This document shows, piece after piece, positions 52,360 through 61,129 of a DNA stretch of 64,000 nucleotides. The position numbers and the translations under genes were made by a program. The notes under the pieces are model-generated. The model was not told where the DNA came from and made no database searches. It worked only from the letters and a program-made list of their open reading frames with translations. This DNA is from Alcaligenes sp. SDU_A2 (lineage in GTDB: Bacteria > Pseudomonadota > Gammaproteobacteria > Burkholderiales > Burkholderiaceae_B), in the NCBI RefSeq assembly GCF_038237375.1, contig NZ_CP151273.1, positions 62,001 to 126,000 of the forward strand, in the 5' to 3' direction. Each line of letters opens with the position of its first letter. The stretch's first letter is position 1.

Positions 52360-53079
52360 ATGGCACGAGCAAGCAAGAAATCCTCCGGCGGCACCTATAC
52401 CGGCATTCTGATCGGCCTGATTCTGGGCCTGGGAGCCGCCGTCGCCGTGGCCCTGTTCGTCACCAAAGTGCCCATGCCCTTTGTGGACAAGGCCAGTCGC
52501 GACGCCCCTACCGTCGCCTTGCCCGAAGGACGTGACCTGCTGGACCCGAACCGCGATCTGTACGGAACCGGATCGCCTGTCACTCCCCCACCAGAGGGCA
52601 CCATTCCCGGCTTGACGCTGCCGAACCTGCCCCAGGCTCCTGCCGGGCAACCCAAGCCAGCCGCGCCCACTCCACCTGCGCCAGACGCTCTGGGCGATCT
52701 TATCGCCACTTTGCCGGTCCCCGGCGCGGGCCAACCAACCACACCGCCTGCCGGGAGCGCAACTGCGCCGGGCAGCGTCAAGGTGCCCGCCAAGCCCGTC
52801 GCGCCACCACTGCCCCCGCCCGCAGCGCCCAGCAAACCGCCCGGCACCACGACGCCTTATTATCTGCAGGCTGGAGCCTTTCGAAACAGCGCCGACGCCG
52901 AAGCCATGAAAGCCCGCCTGCTGATGCTGGGCTTCAATGCCTCGGTGCAAAGCGCTCAGGTCAATGGCGGCGCTATCAACCGCGTGCGCATGGGCCCATT
53001 CAAAGGCATAGACGAAATGAACCGTGCCCGCAGCCGCCTGGCCGAAGAAAAAATCGATACCTCGGTGGTGCGCCCCTGA
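52360..53079 (+). CDS. SPOR-domain protein
   Basis: The 239-residue bitopic membrane protein has one N-terminal helix (GILIGLILGLGAAVAVALFV), a proline- and alanine-rich periplasmic linker (residues 45-160), and a C-terminal SPOR domain (YYLQAGAFRNSADAEAMKARLLMLGFNASVQ ... RVRMGPFKGIDEMNRARSRLAEEKI). SPOR domains bind denuded peptidoglycan glycans at division sites, as in FtsN. It follows argS closely, the same order seen in related betaproteobacteria. Confidence 0.92.
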   Translation: MARASKKSSGGTYTGILIGLILGLGAAVAVALFVTKVPMPFVDKASRDAPTVALPEGRDLLDPNRDLYGTGSPVTPPPEGTIPGLTLPNLPQAPAGQPKPAAPTPPAPDALGDLIATLPVPGAGQPTTPPAGSATAPGSVKVPAKPVAPPLPPPAAPSKPPGTTTPYYLQAGAFRNSADAEAMKARLLMLGFNASVQSAQVNGGAINRVRMGPFKGIDEMNRARSRLAEEKIDTSVVRP

Positions 53080-53156
53080 ACAACTCGTAGAAGATTGAAC
53101 TTTCGTCCCACCGTACGGGTCAGATCAAACACCTTCCCCATTAAGGAAACCGATAC

Positions 53157-53795
53157 ATGACGTTGAATGCTCTGTTTGTACGTACCCTGGTCGGCGCAAG
53201 CCTGCTTGCCGGTGCCGGTCTGTTGCCCGCCACCAGCGCACTGGCTCAACAAGGCCAGGGATACGTCACGCTGAACGCCGCACAGCCTTCCGACACCACC
53301 GGCAAAACGGAAGTGCTTGAATTTTTCGCATACAGTTGCCCGCACTGCGCCATTCTGGAACCTAAGGTAGAGGCCTGGAGCAAAACACTGCCTGCCGACG
53401 TCGCGCTGCGCCCAGTACCCGTCGCTTTCAATGCCGGCATGGGCGATCTGCAAAAGCTGTACTACACCCTAGAAGCAATGGATCGCCTGGACCTGCACCC
53501 CAAGGTGTTCGAGGCTATCCACCAGCAGCGCGAACGCTTGTTCGATGCCAAGGCCATTACCGAATGGGTTGCCAAACAAGGCGTAGACAAAGCCAAGTTC
53601 GAGCAGACGTTCAACTCTTTTGGTGTACAAACCAAAGCCAATAAAGCCAACGAACTGGCCCGCAACTACCAGATCGACGGCACGCCCAGCCTGGCCGTAG
53701 GTGGCAAATATGTCACTTCGCCTGCGCTGGCCAACGGCTACGACGAAAGCATACGTAAAGCCCAGGAGTTGCTGGATCGGATCAAGAAAGGCTGA
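53157..53795 (+). CDS. dsbA: Thiol:disulfide interchange protein DsbA
   Basis: DsbA introduces disulfide bonds into exported proteins. The 212-residue precursor has a signal peptide (residues 1-30), the thioredoxin-fold active site CPHC at 61-64 ([15 protein letters not shown]), and the cis-proline loop [16 protein letters not shown] precedes the ATG. DsbB is expected elsewhere. Likely clients in this window include the Cys-tailed membrane protein at 43468. Confidence 0.95.
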   Translation: MTLNALFVRTLVGASLLAGAGLLPATSALAQQGQGYVTLNAAQPSDTTGKTEVLEFFAYSCPHCAILEPKVEAWSKTLPADVALRPVPVAFNAGMGDLQKLYYTLEAMDRLDLHPKVFEAIHQQRERLFDAKAITEWVAKQGVDKAKFEQTFNSFGVQTKANKANELARNYQIDGTPSLAVGGKYVTSPALANGYDESIRKAQELLDRIKKG

Positions 53796-53848
53796 TCCCA
53801 GCCCCCCTGCAGTGCTTAGGCCTACACAAGAACTCGGGCATTACCCCA

Positions 53849-53887
53849 CCATGCAAAAGGAGCGCGATCTGCGCTCCTTTTGCATGG
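53849..53887. terminator. Long perfect hairpin after dsbA
   Basis: A 17-bp perfect stem (53849-53865 with 53871-53887, 5-base loop) lies 54 bases past the dsbA stop. There is no T-run after the stem. It could end dsbA transcription or stabilise its 3' end, and serves the minus strand equally. Confidence 0.65.
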
Positions 53888-53947
53888 TAACGACGATGAC
53901 GCCGACCCACCGCAAGCTAGAGACCGGCAGCAGCGGCGTAAGCCCGT

Positions 53948-54907
53948 CTATGCCGAAGTCCTGGGAGGAGTCTGAAACACCTCGTCAACGGTATCCGCAT
54001 CCAGCACTCTGACACTCCACACCGCCAACTGCTGCGGGCTGCCTTGAGCAACGCAGTGTCGGTACATATCTTGCACCATGCCGAATTTATGCTGGATCAG
54101 GCTGAGCAAAGTGCTTTGCAGCCCTTCCTGTCTACCTTTCTCTATACCCTGGGCTTCCCATTGATGCAGCCAGGAATCGGAATTGTCTTCGAGCATGGCA
54201 CGTATATCCTTTAAATGCAGATGTTGTGGCAAATCCAGATTGGGCAGACAACGCGGCAAAATAGCCTGATTCACCCAGGCGGCCAGGTCCTGCATCAAAG
54301 CCCCATCCGGGCAGGTGTTCAGAACAGTCTGCATCAGCTCGCTTAAATGTGCCAGGCCATGATTGTGTTGAATCCGGCAGATCAAGCCAAACACACTGTG
54401 TGATGGCAAGGATTGGTTCAAAGATTGTTTTTTAAGGTCGATAAGCCAATAAGCTTGCCGAGGGATGTGGTCCACAGGCCACGGAGGAGCCTGTGCGGAA
54501 AACAAGTCCTGGCTATAGATCGATGCCGTCCAGGCCTGCTTGCCGCTGTACAGCACCAACATCAAAGGTACGGGCAGTGTCCGGCTGGATGGATGCTGTT
54601 GGACGAACGCCTCTAACTGCAGATGCCGATACGTACCGATACGCAAGGCCATATATCGTTCGGGACGGGATTGGTGCTCGATGCCGACCAGCAAGACAGG
54701 ATCATCCTGCCGATGCGGCGGTACTTGCCAGGCCAGATCCCCTTGGCGACGTTGCAATGCAGGGCCGACATACACCGGGGACAAAGGCAAAGCCCGGCTC
54801 AAATCAAGCCGTTCCAGCAAAGGAAGCGCGCAGACCGAACCCAGCAGATCCTGCACCAGAACGCGATGGCTGAACAAGCGTCGATACGCCGCGTCGAGCA
54901 AAGACAT
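53948..54907 (-). CDS. Rpn/YhgA-type PD-(D/E)XK nuclease (transposase-related)
   Basis: The 319-residue protein belongs to the Rpn/PDDEXK transposase-like family: MSLLDAAYRRLFSHRVLVQDLL at the start, DLAWQV..VLLVGIEHQSRPERYMALRIGTYRHL (the D-(x)n-E-x-Q nuclease core at about residues 62-85), VPLMLVLYSGKQAW, and a C-terminal EKGRQEGLQSTLLSLIQHKFG tail. E. coli RpnA-E promote recombination and some act in phage defence. No inverted repeats or target duplications are seen at its ends. The start at 54907 is chosen by family fit; the ribosome site is weak. Confidence 0.82.
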   Translation of the reverse strand: MSLLDAAYRRLFSHRVLVQDLLGSVCALPLLERLDLSRALPLSPVYVGPALQRRQGDLAWQVPPHRQDDPVLLVGIEHQSRPERYMALRIGTYRHLQLEAFVQQHPSSRTLPVPLMLVLYSGKQAWTASIYSQDLFSAQAPPWPVDHIPRQAYWLIDLKKQSLNQSLPSHSVFGLICRIQHNHGLAHLSELMQTVLNTCPDGALMQDLAAWVNQAILPRCLPNLDLPQHLHLKDIRAMLEDNSDSWLHQWEAQGIEKGRQEGLQSTLLSLIQHKFGMVQDMYRHCVAQGSPQQLAVWSVRVLDADTVDEVFQTPPRTSA

Positions 54908-55047
54908 GACTGAAAACACACTGAAAAATAAAGACCTCTCCAGTGTGGGGCGTCCGCATGCGGACCGGCAGCCTGCAAGCAACGACTTGTCCTGCGCAAA
55001 ACTACAGATGGACAAACATGCGCTGACGTGCAGCGCATGGAATCCGA

Positions 55048-56244
55048 TCAGACCCGCGCCGCGATATTGAACGCCTGGGCCAGATCCGCGCACAGGTCCT
55101 GCGCGGACTCCAGACCAATGTGCAAACGCACCAACGCATCGTCGGTCTGCGGCCAGTAGCTGTGCGACTTGAGGGCGGACGTATCCACCAACTGCACCAG
55201 ACTTTCAAAGCCCCCCCACGAAAAACCGATGCCGAACAAAGTCAACGCGTCGACAAAAGCGCGCGCCTGGACCGGATTCAAACGCAACTGCACAGACAAC
55301 ATGCCATTCGAGCCGGTGCAATCCCGCTGCCACAGCGCATGACCAGGGTCCTGAGGCCAGGCGGGATGATAAAGGCGACTGACTTCAGGGCGGGCTGCCA
55401 GAAACTCGCACACCTTCAGCGCATTGGCCGCGCTTTCGCGCATGCGGATCGGCAAAGTACGCACGCCACGCAAGGCCAGCCAGGCATCATCCGCACTGAT
55501 AGAAAACCCCAGCGCATAGTGATTCTCGTGCAAGCGCCGGTTTACATGCGGGTCGCGGGACATGACGGCACCCAGCATCAGATCGGAGTGGCCCGCTACA
55601 TACTTGGTGCCGGCCACCACCGACACATCAAAGCCCAGCTCCAGTGGCCGGTAGATATAGCCCGATCCCCAGGTATTGTCGGTCACCAACAACATATCGT
55701 GACGACGACCAAACTCGGCCAAGGCAGGCATATCCAGCATCTGCATCAACAACGAACCGGGCGACTCCAGATACAGCATGCGAGTATTGGGCTTGCGATG
55801 GCGCTCCAGCTCCTGCAGCGTGGGCGCGCAGAATGTGGCCTGTATGCCCAGACGGCGCAATACCGTCTTTTCCAGATAACGTACCGGCCCATAGGCACTG
55901 TCGGCAATCAGGACATGGTCGCCCGTGTCCAGCAGGCCCAGCATGGCCAGGCTAATGGCCGCCATGCCCGAGGGTGCCAGCAAAGCCTGGCTGGCCGATT
56001 CCAGTTCGCAGAACACAGACTCCAGGGCAGCATGGGTGTCCATGCCCGAACGTCCATACGTAATCGAACGCTGGGTGGGGTCGGCTTTGGCGGCCTGGGC
56101 CCGATCCAGCGCATCCAGCGTACGAAAACGCACCGTACTGGTACGCATGATGGGGACGGCAACCGGTGCCGATTCTGTGCGTGGGTCAAAAGGAGCCAGG
56201 CCAGTATGTTGCAGCGTGGTATCCAGAGCGTGATCAGAGGTCAT
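55048..56244 (-). CDS. metC: Cystathionine beta-lyase-like PLP enzyme (MetC family)
   Basis: The roughly 398-residue enzyme is a Cys/Met-metabolism PLP lyase. The PLP-Lys motif is VVAGTKYVAGHSDLMLG (about residue 205). ITYGRSGMDTHAALESVFCELE near 65 and LLVTDNTWGSGYIYRPLELG near 180 are family blocks. It probably cleaves cystathionine or a similar thioether to give homocysteine. The ATG at 56244 or 56256 is possible; neither has a strong ribosome site. The gene is alone between the Rpn-like gene and a metallo-hydrolase. Confidence 0.87.
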   Translation of the reverse strand: MTSDHALDTTLQHTGLAPFDPRTESAPVAVPIMRTSTVRFRTLDALDRAQAAKADPTQRSITYGRSGMDTHAALESVFCELESASQALLAPSGMAAISLAMLGLLDTGDHVLIADSAYGPVRYLEKTVLRRLGIQATFCAPTLQELERHRKPNTRMLYLESPGSLLMQMLDMPALAEFGRRHDMLLVTDNTWGSGYIYRPLELGFDVSVVAGTKYVAGHSDLMLGAVMSRDPHVNRRLHENHYALGFSISADDAWLALRGVRTLPIRMRESAANALKVCEFLAARPEVSRLYHPAWPQDPGHALWQRDCTGSNGMLSVQLRLNPVQARAFVDALTLFGIGFSWGGFESLVQLVDTSALKSHSYWPQTDDALVRLHIGLESAQDLCADLAQAFNIAARV

Positions 56245-56340
56245 GGTCGCAGGCAAAGCCAGTATCGGGAAAGGCTATACGCTACCACAGCGCCACCCTC
56301 CCCATCCGACTGCAGAAGGCATAACCATCATGACCTGCAG

Positions 56341-57414
56341 CTATATGCGCTGGAAACGCAGGACGCCGTCTTCGCCTTCCAGGCGGCGCAGGCGGCCCTC
56401 GAAATACAAAGCGTGCAAATGCGCAATCGCCTCGCCCATAGCGAACGTCATCTGATGCGAGTCCAGCTTGCGATGAAACAGCACGGGCAGAATGTCAGCT
56501 GCACTGCATGGTTCACCACAGGCCTGAAGCACATCGTCCAGACGCTCGGCATGATGCGTTTGCTGCTGCCGGATGCGCTCGTGCATGCCTCGGAACGGCT
56601 TGCCGTGCGAAGGTAAAACCAGCGTATCCGGCGCTAAGCCCTGGTAACGCTCCAAAGACTTCAGATACAAGGGCAAGGGATTAGCCTGGGGCTCGGTGTC
56701 AAACACGCTGACGTTGGTGGAGATGCGCGGCAACAGCATGTCGCCGGAAATCAGCACCTGCAAGTCCGGACTGTACAAGGACATATGCTCGGGCGCATGA
56801 CCGTATCCGACGATCAACTGCCAAGGCCGACCGTCTATTGTCACGGTCTGACCGTCCATCAAACGCACGAAACGCGCCGGTACCGACGGCACCATAGACG
56901 GATAATAGTCGCCACGGCTGCGGATCTGGGCACGCGCCTGTTCGTCCTGCAGACCGTGGCGCACAAAATGCGCTTCGGCCGCGATACCGTTGGGTCCGCC
57001 CACCTGACCAGCAGGCTGGCTGGCCGCGCCCGACCACAGCCTGGCAACGGTGTAATCCGTCATGCTCATCCACAAAGGCACATTCCACAAGCCGCACAGC
57101 CAGTCGGCCAACCCGACATGATCCGGGTGCATATGCGTGACCAGCACCCGCAGCACCGGCAGGCCCTGTAACTCCTGCTCGAACACCTGCTCCCACAGCA
57201 GGCGCACTTCCGCGCGCGCTATGCCCGTATCGACGATGGTCCAGCCCTGGCGGCCATCGATTTCATCGCGCAGCAGCCAAAGATTGATGTGATCCAGTGC
57301 AAAAGGCAAAGGCATGCGCAGCCAGCGCACACCCGGCACCACTTCCAGGCTACGGCCCGGCTCAGGCAGCGTATCCGCCCAGGGATAGACAAGTTTCTGT
57401 TCGTTAGGATTCAT
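56341..57414 (-). CDS. Metallo-beta-lactamase-fold hydrolase
   Basis: The 357-residue hydrolase has the HxHxDH zinc motif VTHMHPDHVGLADWL (about residues 105-120), preceded by WTIVDTGIARAEVRLLWEQ. A later His ligand is in YGHAPEHMSLYSPDLQVLISGDMLLPRIS (about 225-255). A C-terminal winged segment resembles LACTB2-type enzymes. It is divergent from liuR with the palindrome at 57567 between them, so it is probably part of the Liu regulon. The ATG at 57414 is used; an upstream extension is unlikely. Confidence 0.87.
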   Translation of the reverse strand: MNPNEQKLVYPWADTLPEPGRSLEVVPGVRWLRMPLPFALDHINLWLLRDEIDGRQGWTIVDTGIARAEVRLLWEQVFEQELQGLPVLRVLVTHMHPDHVGLADWLCGLWNVPLWMSMTDYTVARLWSGAASQPAGQVGGPNGIAAEAHFVRHGLQDEQARAQIRSRGDYYPSMVPSVPARFVRLMDGQTVTIDGRPWQLIVGYGHAPEHMSLYSPDLQVLISGDMLLPRISTNVSVFDTEPQANPLPLYLKSLERYQGLAPDTLVLPSHGKPFRGMHERIRQQQTHHAERLDDVLQACGEPCSAADILPVLFHRKLDSHQMTFAMGEAIAHLHALYFEGRLRRLEGEDGVLRFQRI

Positions 57415-57566
57415 GTGCGCTCCGAAAATGATCAATGGGGCCAATATCGTGCCCATGACGAGCCGTCCGCCGGTTCGCTCTGCACACAAAGCGCTCACCG
57501 TAAATCATCGGCTCAAGTACGAGACGGATTCGCTATGGTGAACACGCGTGCTCTGTGGCATGATAG

Positions 57567-57582
57567 TTTACGTTAACGTAAA
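57567..57582. promoter_or_regulatory. Predicted LiuR operator 1 (liuR promoter)
   Basis: A perfect 16-bp palindrome TTTACGTTAACGTAAA lies 14 bases before the liuR start. The same core recurs at 58012-58025. Consistent with MerR-type dyads; autoregulation is expected. Confidence 0.8.
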
Positions 57583-57595
57583 TCATATAAGAAAA

Positions 57596-57988
57596 ATGAC
57601 GACAAACACCTGGACCATATCCGATCTGGCACATGAGTTCGGCGTTACCCCCCGAACGCTGCGTTTCTACGAGGACCAGGGCATTCTTAGCCCGCTACGC
57701 CAGGGCACGCAGCGCATCTATCAGCCGCGCGACCGTACACGCCTGAAGCTGGCGCTGCGCGGCAAGCGTCTGGGCCTGCAGCTATCCGAGATTCTGACCC
57801 TGATCAATATGTACGAATCCCCGATGGACACCGCTGCCCAGCTCAAGCATTATGAAGCCGTGCTGGAGGAACACCGCCTGCGCCTGGAACGCCAGCGCCA
57901 GGATATCGACCAGACCCTGCAGGAAATCCAGGCACAGCTACAACTGTGCCGGTCCCAACAGGATCAGCGCGATACGTCCATTTTCTAA
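57596..57988 (+). CDS. liuR: MerR-family regulator, LiuR type
   Basis: The 130-residue regulator has an N-terminal MerR winged helix (TWTISDLAHEFGVTPRTLRFYEDQGILSPLR, residues 5-35) and a coiled-coil dimer helix (AAQLKHYEAVLEEHRLRLERQRQDIDQTLQEIQAQL), with no cysteine metal site. LiuR regulators control branched-chain amino-acid and fatty-acid catabolism in many proteobacteria. It precedes liuA by 80 bases with a matching palindrome on each side, supporting control of itself and the liu operon. The ATG at 57596 is chosen because the HTH starts six residues later. Confidence 0.9.
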   Translation: MTTNTWTISDLAHEFGVTPRTLRFYEDQGILSPLRQGTQRIYQPRDRTRLKLALRGKRLGLQLSEILTLINMYESPMDTAAQLKHYEAVLEEHRLRLERQRQDIDQTLQEIQAQLQLCRSQQDQRDTSIF

Positions 57989-58011
57989 GGGAAAACCCAT
58001 CTATATTACGT

Positions 58012-58025
58012 TTACGTTAACGTAA
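58012..58025. promoter_or_regulatory. Predicted LiuR operator 2 (liu operon promoter)
   Basis: A perfect palindrome TTACGTTAACGTAA lies within a longer symmetric ATATTACG..CGTAATAT context, 44 bases before liuA. It matches operator 1 at every base of its 14-base core. Confidence 0.8.
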
Positions 58026-58068
58026 TATAAATAAGGCTCCGCCTATCTCGCCCACACTGGAGAACTCC

Positions 58069-59247
58069 ATGAGTCTGCCCGGCCTGAATTTCGACCTTGG
58101 TTCCGATCTGGACATGCTGCGCGACACCGTCGCAGACTTTTCGCAGGCCGAAATCGCCCCCTTGGCCGCGCAGTTGGACCGCGACGACCAATTCCCCATG
58201 CATCTGTGGAAAATGTTCGGCGATATGGGTCTGCTGGGCATGACAGTCGGCGAGGAGTATGGCGGCACAAATATGGGCTACTTGGCCCACATGATCGCCA
58301 TGGAAGAAATTTCCCGAGCCAGCGCCTCGGTCGCCTTATCCTATGGGGCGCATTCCAATCTGTGCGTCAACCAGATCAACCGCAACGGTACCGAAGCACA
58401 AAAGCGCAAATACCTGCCCGGCCTGATCAGCGGCGAACACGTAGGTGCCCTGGCCATGAGTGAACCGGGTGCCGGCTCGGATGTGGTCAGCATGAAGCTG
58501 CGCGCCGACAAAAAAGGCGACCGTTACGTATTGAACGGCTCCAAGATGTGGATCACCAACGGCCCGGATGCCGACACACTGGTGGTCTACGCCAAAACCG
58601 ACCCCCAAGCCGGCGCGCGCGGCATTACCGCATTTTTGATCGAAAAAGGGTTTGCCGGCTTTTCTGTCGCCCAAAAGCTGGACAAGCTGGGCATGCGCGG
58701 CAGCCATACGGGCGAACTGGTGTTCCAGGACTGCGAAGTCCCCGAAGAAAACGTGCTGGGCCAACTTCACGGCGGCGTCAAAGTGCTGATGTCGGGGCTG
58801 GACTACGAGCGCGCCGTGTTGGCCGGAGGCCCGTTGGGCATCATGCAGGCCGTGATGGACGTGGTGACGCCCTACATTCACGAACGCAAACAGTTTGGCC
58901 AGGCCATCGGCGAATTTCAGCTGATCCAAGCAAAGATGGCGGACATGTACACCACCTTGCAGGCCAGCCGCGCCCTGTGCTATGCCGTAGGCAAGAATCT
59001 GGACCGCCTGGGCAGCGACCATGTACGTTCGGTGCGCAAGGACTGCGCCGCCGCCATTCTGTACAGCGCCGAGAAAGCGACCTGGATGGCCGGTGAAGGC
59101 ATACAGATCCTGGGCGGCAATGGCTATATCAACGAATTTCCGACAGGCCGGCTCTGGCGCGATGCCAAACTGTATGAAATCGGCGCAGGCACCAGCGAAA
59201 TCCGGCGTATGCTGATCGGCCGGGAACTGTTTGCCGAAACGGCCTGA
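58069..59247 (+). CDS. liuA: Isovaleryl-CoA dehydrogenase
   Basis: This 392-residue acyl-CoA dehydrogenase converts isovaleryl-CoA to 3-methylcrotonyl-CoA in leucine degradation. ACAD blocks are [21 protein letters not shown] (about 125) and the catalytic-Glu segment [53 protein letters not shown]. The Glu in GLDYER is at the position specific for isovaleryl-CoA dehydrogenases. GGAG precedes the ATG. First gene of the liu operon, under the palindrome at 58012. Confidence 0.92.
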   Translation: MSLPGLNFDLGSDLDMLRDTVADFSQAEIAPLAAQLDRDDQFPMHLWKMFGDMGLLGMTVGEEYGGTNMGYLAHMIAMEEISRASASVALSYGAHSNLCVNQINRNGTEAQKRKYLPGLISGEHVGALAMSEPGAGSDVVSMKLRADKKGDRYVLNGSKMWITNGPDADTLVVYAKTDPQAGARGITAFLIEKGFAGFSVAQKLDKLGMRGSHTGELVFQDCEVPEENVLGQLHGGVKVLMSGLDYERAVLAGGPLGIMQAVMDVVTPYIHERKQFGQAIGEFQLIQAKMADMYTTLQASRALCYAVGKNLDRLGSDHVRSVRKDCAAAILYSAEKATWMAGEGIQILGGNGYINEFPTGRLWRDAKLYEIGAGTSEIRRMLIGRELFAETA

Positions 59248-59254
59248 GCGCATC

Positions 59255-61129
59255 ATGGGCAGCACCGATTTCAACGAAACCACAGTCATCACGCCGGTGG
59301 CCCGGCCCAGCCTGACGCCGCAGGAAGTGGCGCAGACCATGCTCAATGGTTTCAACCGTCACTATGCCCTGTTCCGCTACAGCGCGCAGCGTGCCAAGTC
59401 GCTCTACGAATCAGGCGATTGGCATGGCATCCAGCAACTGTCGCGCGAACGCATCGAATATTACGCTACGCGGGTCCGGGAATGCGCTGCCATGCTGGGC
59501 CATGCGCTGCGCCTTCACCAGGGCGGCCCATCTGGTCAAAGCCAGCTCGATGCCCAGCAACAACAGCTGTGGCTGCAGGCCAAGAGCGAATTTGTACGCC
59601 TGCTCTCGGGCCATCGCCAGCCCGAATGCGCTGAAACCTTCTTCAATTCCGTGTCCTGCCGGGTCCTGCACCGACATTATTTCCGCAACGAATTCATTTT
59701 CGTGCGACCTGCCGTCGCCACCGACTATCTGGACGGCGCGCTGCCGTCCTATCGGGTCTACTATCCGGTCCAGGAAGGCCTGGAAAACAGCCTGACCCGC
59801 ATGCTGGCCGACTTCGGCCTGGCCGCTCCCTTCGAGGACCTGCCCAGCGACGTGCGTACCCTGGCCCGCATGGCACTGCGCCAACTGTGTCGCCGCTTAC
59901 CACGCGGCTTTGGCCCGCGCATCGGCTCGGACTGTCAGATCCAGGTGCTGAACTCCCTGTTCTTTCGCAACAAGGGGGCCTATGTCGTGGGCAGGCTGAT
60001 CAACCACGGCGAAGTGCTGCCTTTTTCGCTGGCGATTCTGCACCGGCCCTCGGGGCATCTGTACATAGACGCTCTGCTGCACACCATGGACGACCTGTCC
60101 ACGCTGTTCAGCTTCACGCGCGCCTACTTTCTGGTGGATATGGAAGCGCCGTCGGCCTATGTGGATTTTCTGTCCAGCCTCTTGCCGCGCAAACCCAAGG
60201 CCGAGCTATACACCGCCATTGGCCTGCAAAAACAAGGAAAAACGCTTTTTTACCGCGATTTCCTGCATCATCTCTCGCACTCGCATGACCGCTTCGACCT
60301 GGCCCCGGGCATACGCGGGATGGTCATGACGGTCTTTACTTTGCCGTCGTATCCGTACGTGTTCAAACTGATCCGCGACCGCATCCAGAAGTCCGGCATG
60401 GATCATGCCACCGTGCGCGCCAAATATCAGTTGGTCAAAAAACACGACCGCGTCGGACGCATGGCCGATACCTGGGACTACGCGCAGGTCGCCTTGCCCA
60501 AAGCGCGCTTTTCCGAGGCCCTGCTGCACGAACTGCGCACCGAAGTGCCCAGCCTGCTCGAAGAATCCGATGACACCATATTGCTGCGCCACGTCTATAT
60601 CGAACGGCGCATGACCCCGCTGAACCTGTTCCTGAACAAAGCCAGCGACGCCGCGCTGAACGCCGCCGTCCGTCAATACGGCAATGCCATCCGCGAATTG
60701 GCCGCCGCCGACATCTTCCCCGGCGACATGTTGTACAAGAACTTCGGCGTCACCCGCCTGGGACGTGTCGTCTTTTACGACTACGACGAAATCCAGCACA
60801 TGCGCGAAATGAATTTCCGCGCCATTCCGCCGGCCCCCAACGAAGAAGCCGAAATGGCCAGTGAACCGTGGTATCCGATCGGACCGAACGATGTCTTCCC
60901 CGAGGAGTTCGCCTATTTCCTGCTGGGCGAACCACGCATCCGCAAGGCGTTCATGCAGCATCATGCCGAGCTGCTGGACCCGCACTGGTGGGCACAATGT
61001 CGCCAGCGCGTCACACAGGGCCGAATTGAAAATATTTTCCCGTACGATAGCGAAAGGCAGTTGCACGACTTTCGTCGGCGCACGCCTGCCATCGTCACCA
61101 CTACACACTCAGGAGTCCCTCATGTCTGA
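59255..61129 (+). CDS. aceK: Isocitrate dehydrogenase kinase/phosphatase
   Basis: AceK phosphorylates and dephosphorylates isocitrate dehydrogenase, sending isocitrate to the TCA cycle or the glyoxylate shunt. The 624-residue protein shows AceK blocks: an N-terminal regulatory region (residues 30-310), RMTPLNLFLNKA near 455, and the kinase-like YGNAIRELAAADIFPGDMLYKNFGVTRLGRVVFYDYDEI near 480-520. It is somewhat longer than E. coli AceK (578). It lies 7 bases after liuA and overlaps the next gene by 8 bases, so it is embedded in the liu operon rather than beside aceA/aceB. Confidence 0.93.
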   Translation: MGSTDFNETTVITPVARPSLTPQEVAQTMLNGFNRHYALFRYSAQRAKSLYESGDWHGIQQLSRERIEYYATRVRECAAMLGHALRLHQGGPSGQSQLDAQQQQLWLQAKSEFVRLLSGHRQPECAETFFNSVSCRVLHRHYFRNEFIFVRPAVATDYLDGALPSYRVYYPVQEGLENSLTRMLADFGLAAPFEDLPSDVRTLARMALRQLCRRLPRGFGPRIGSDCQIQVLNSLFFRNKGAYVVGRLINHGEVLPFSLAILHRPSGHLYIDALLHTMDDLSTLFSFTRAYFLVDMEAPSAYVDFLSSLLPRKPKAELYTAIGLQKQGKTLFYRDFLHHLSHSHDRFDLAPGIRGMVMTVFTLPSYPYVFKLIRDRIQKSGMDHATVRAKYQLVKKHDRVGRMADTWDYAQVALPKARFSEALLHELRTEVPSLLEESDDTILLRHVYIERRMTPLNLFLNKASDAALNAAVRQYGNAIRELAAADIFPGDMLYKNFGVTRLGRVVFYDYDEIQHMREMNFRAIPPAPNEEAEMASEPWYPIGPNDVFPEEFAYFLLGEPRIRKAFMQHHAELLDPHWWAQCRQRVTQGRIENIFPYDSERQLHDFRRRTPAIVTTTHSGVPHV

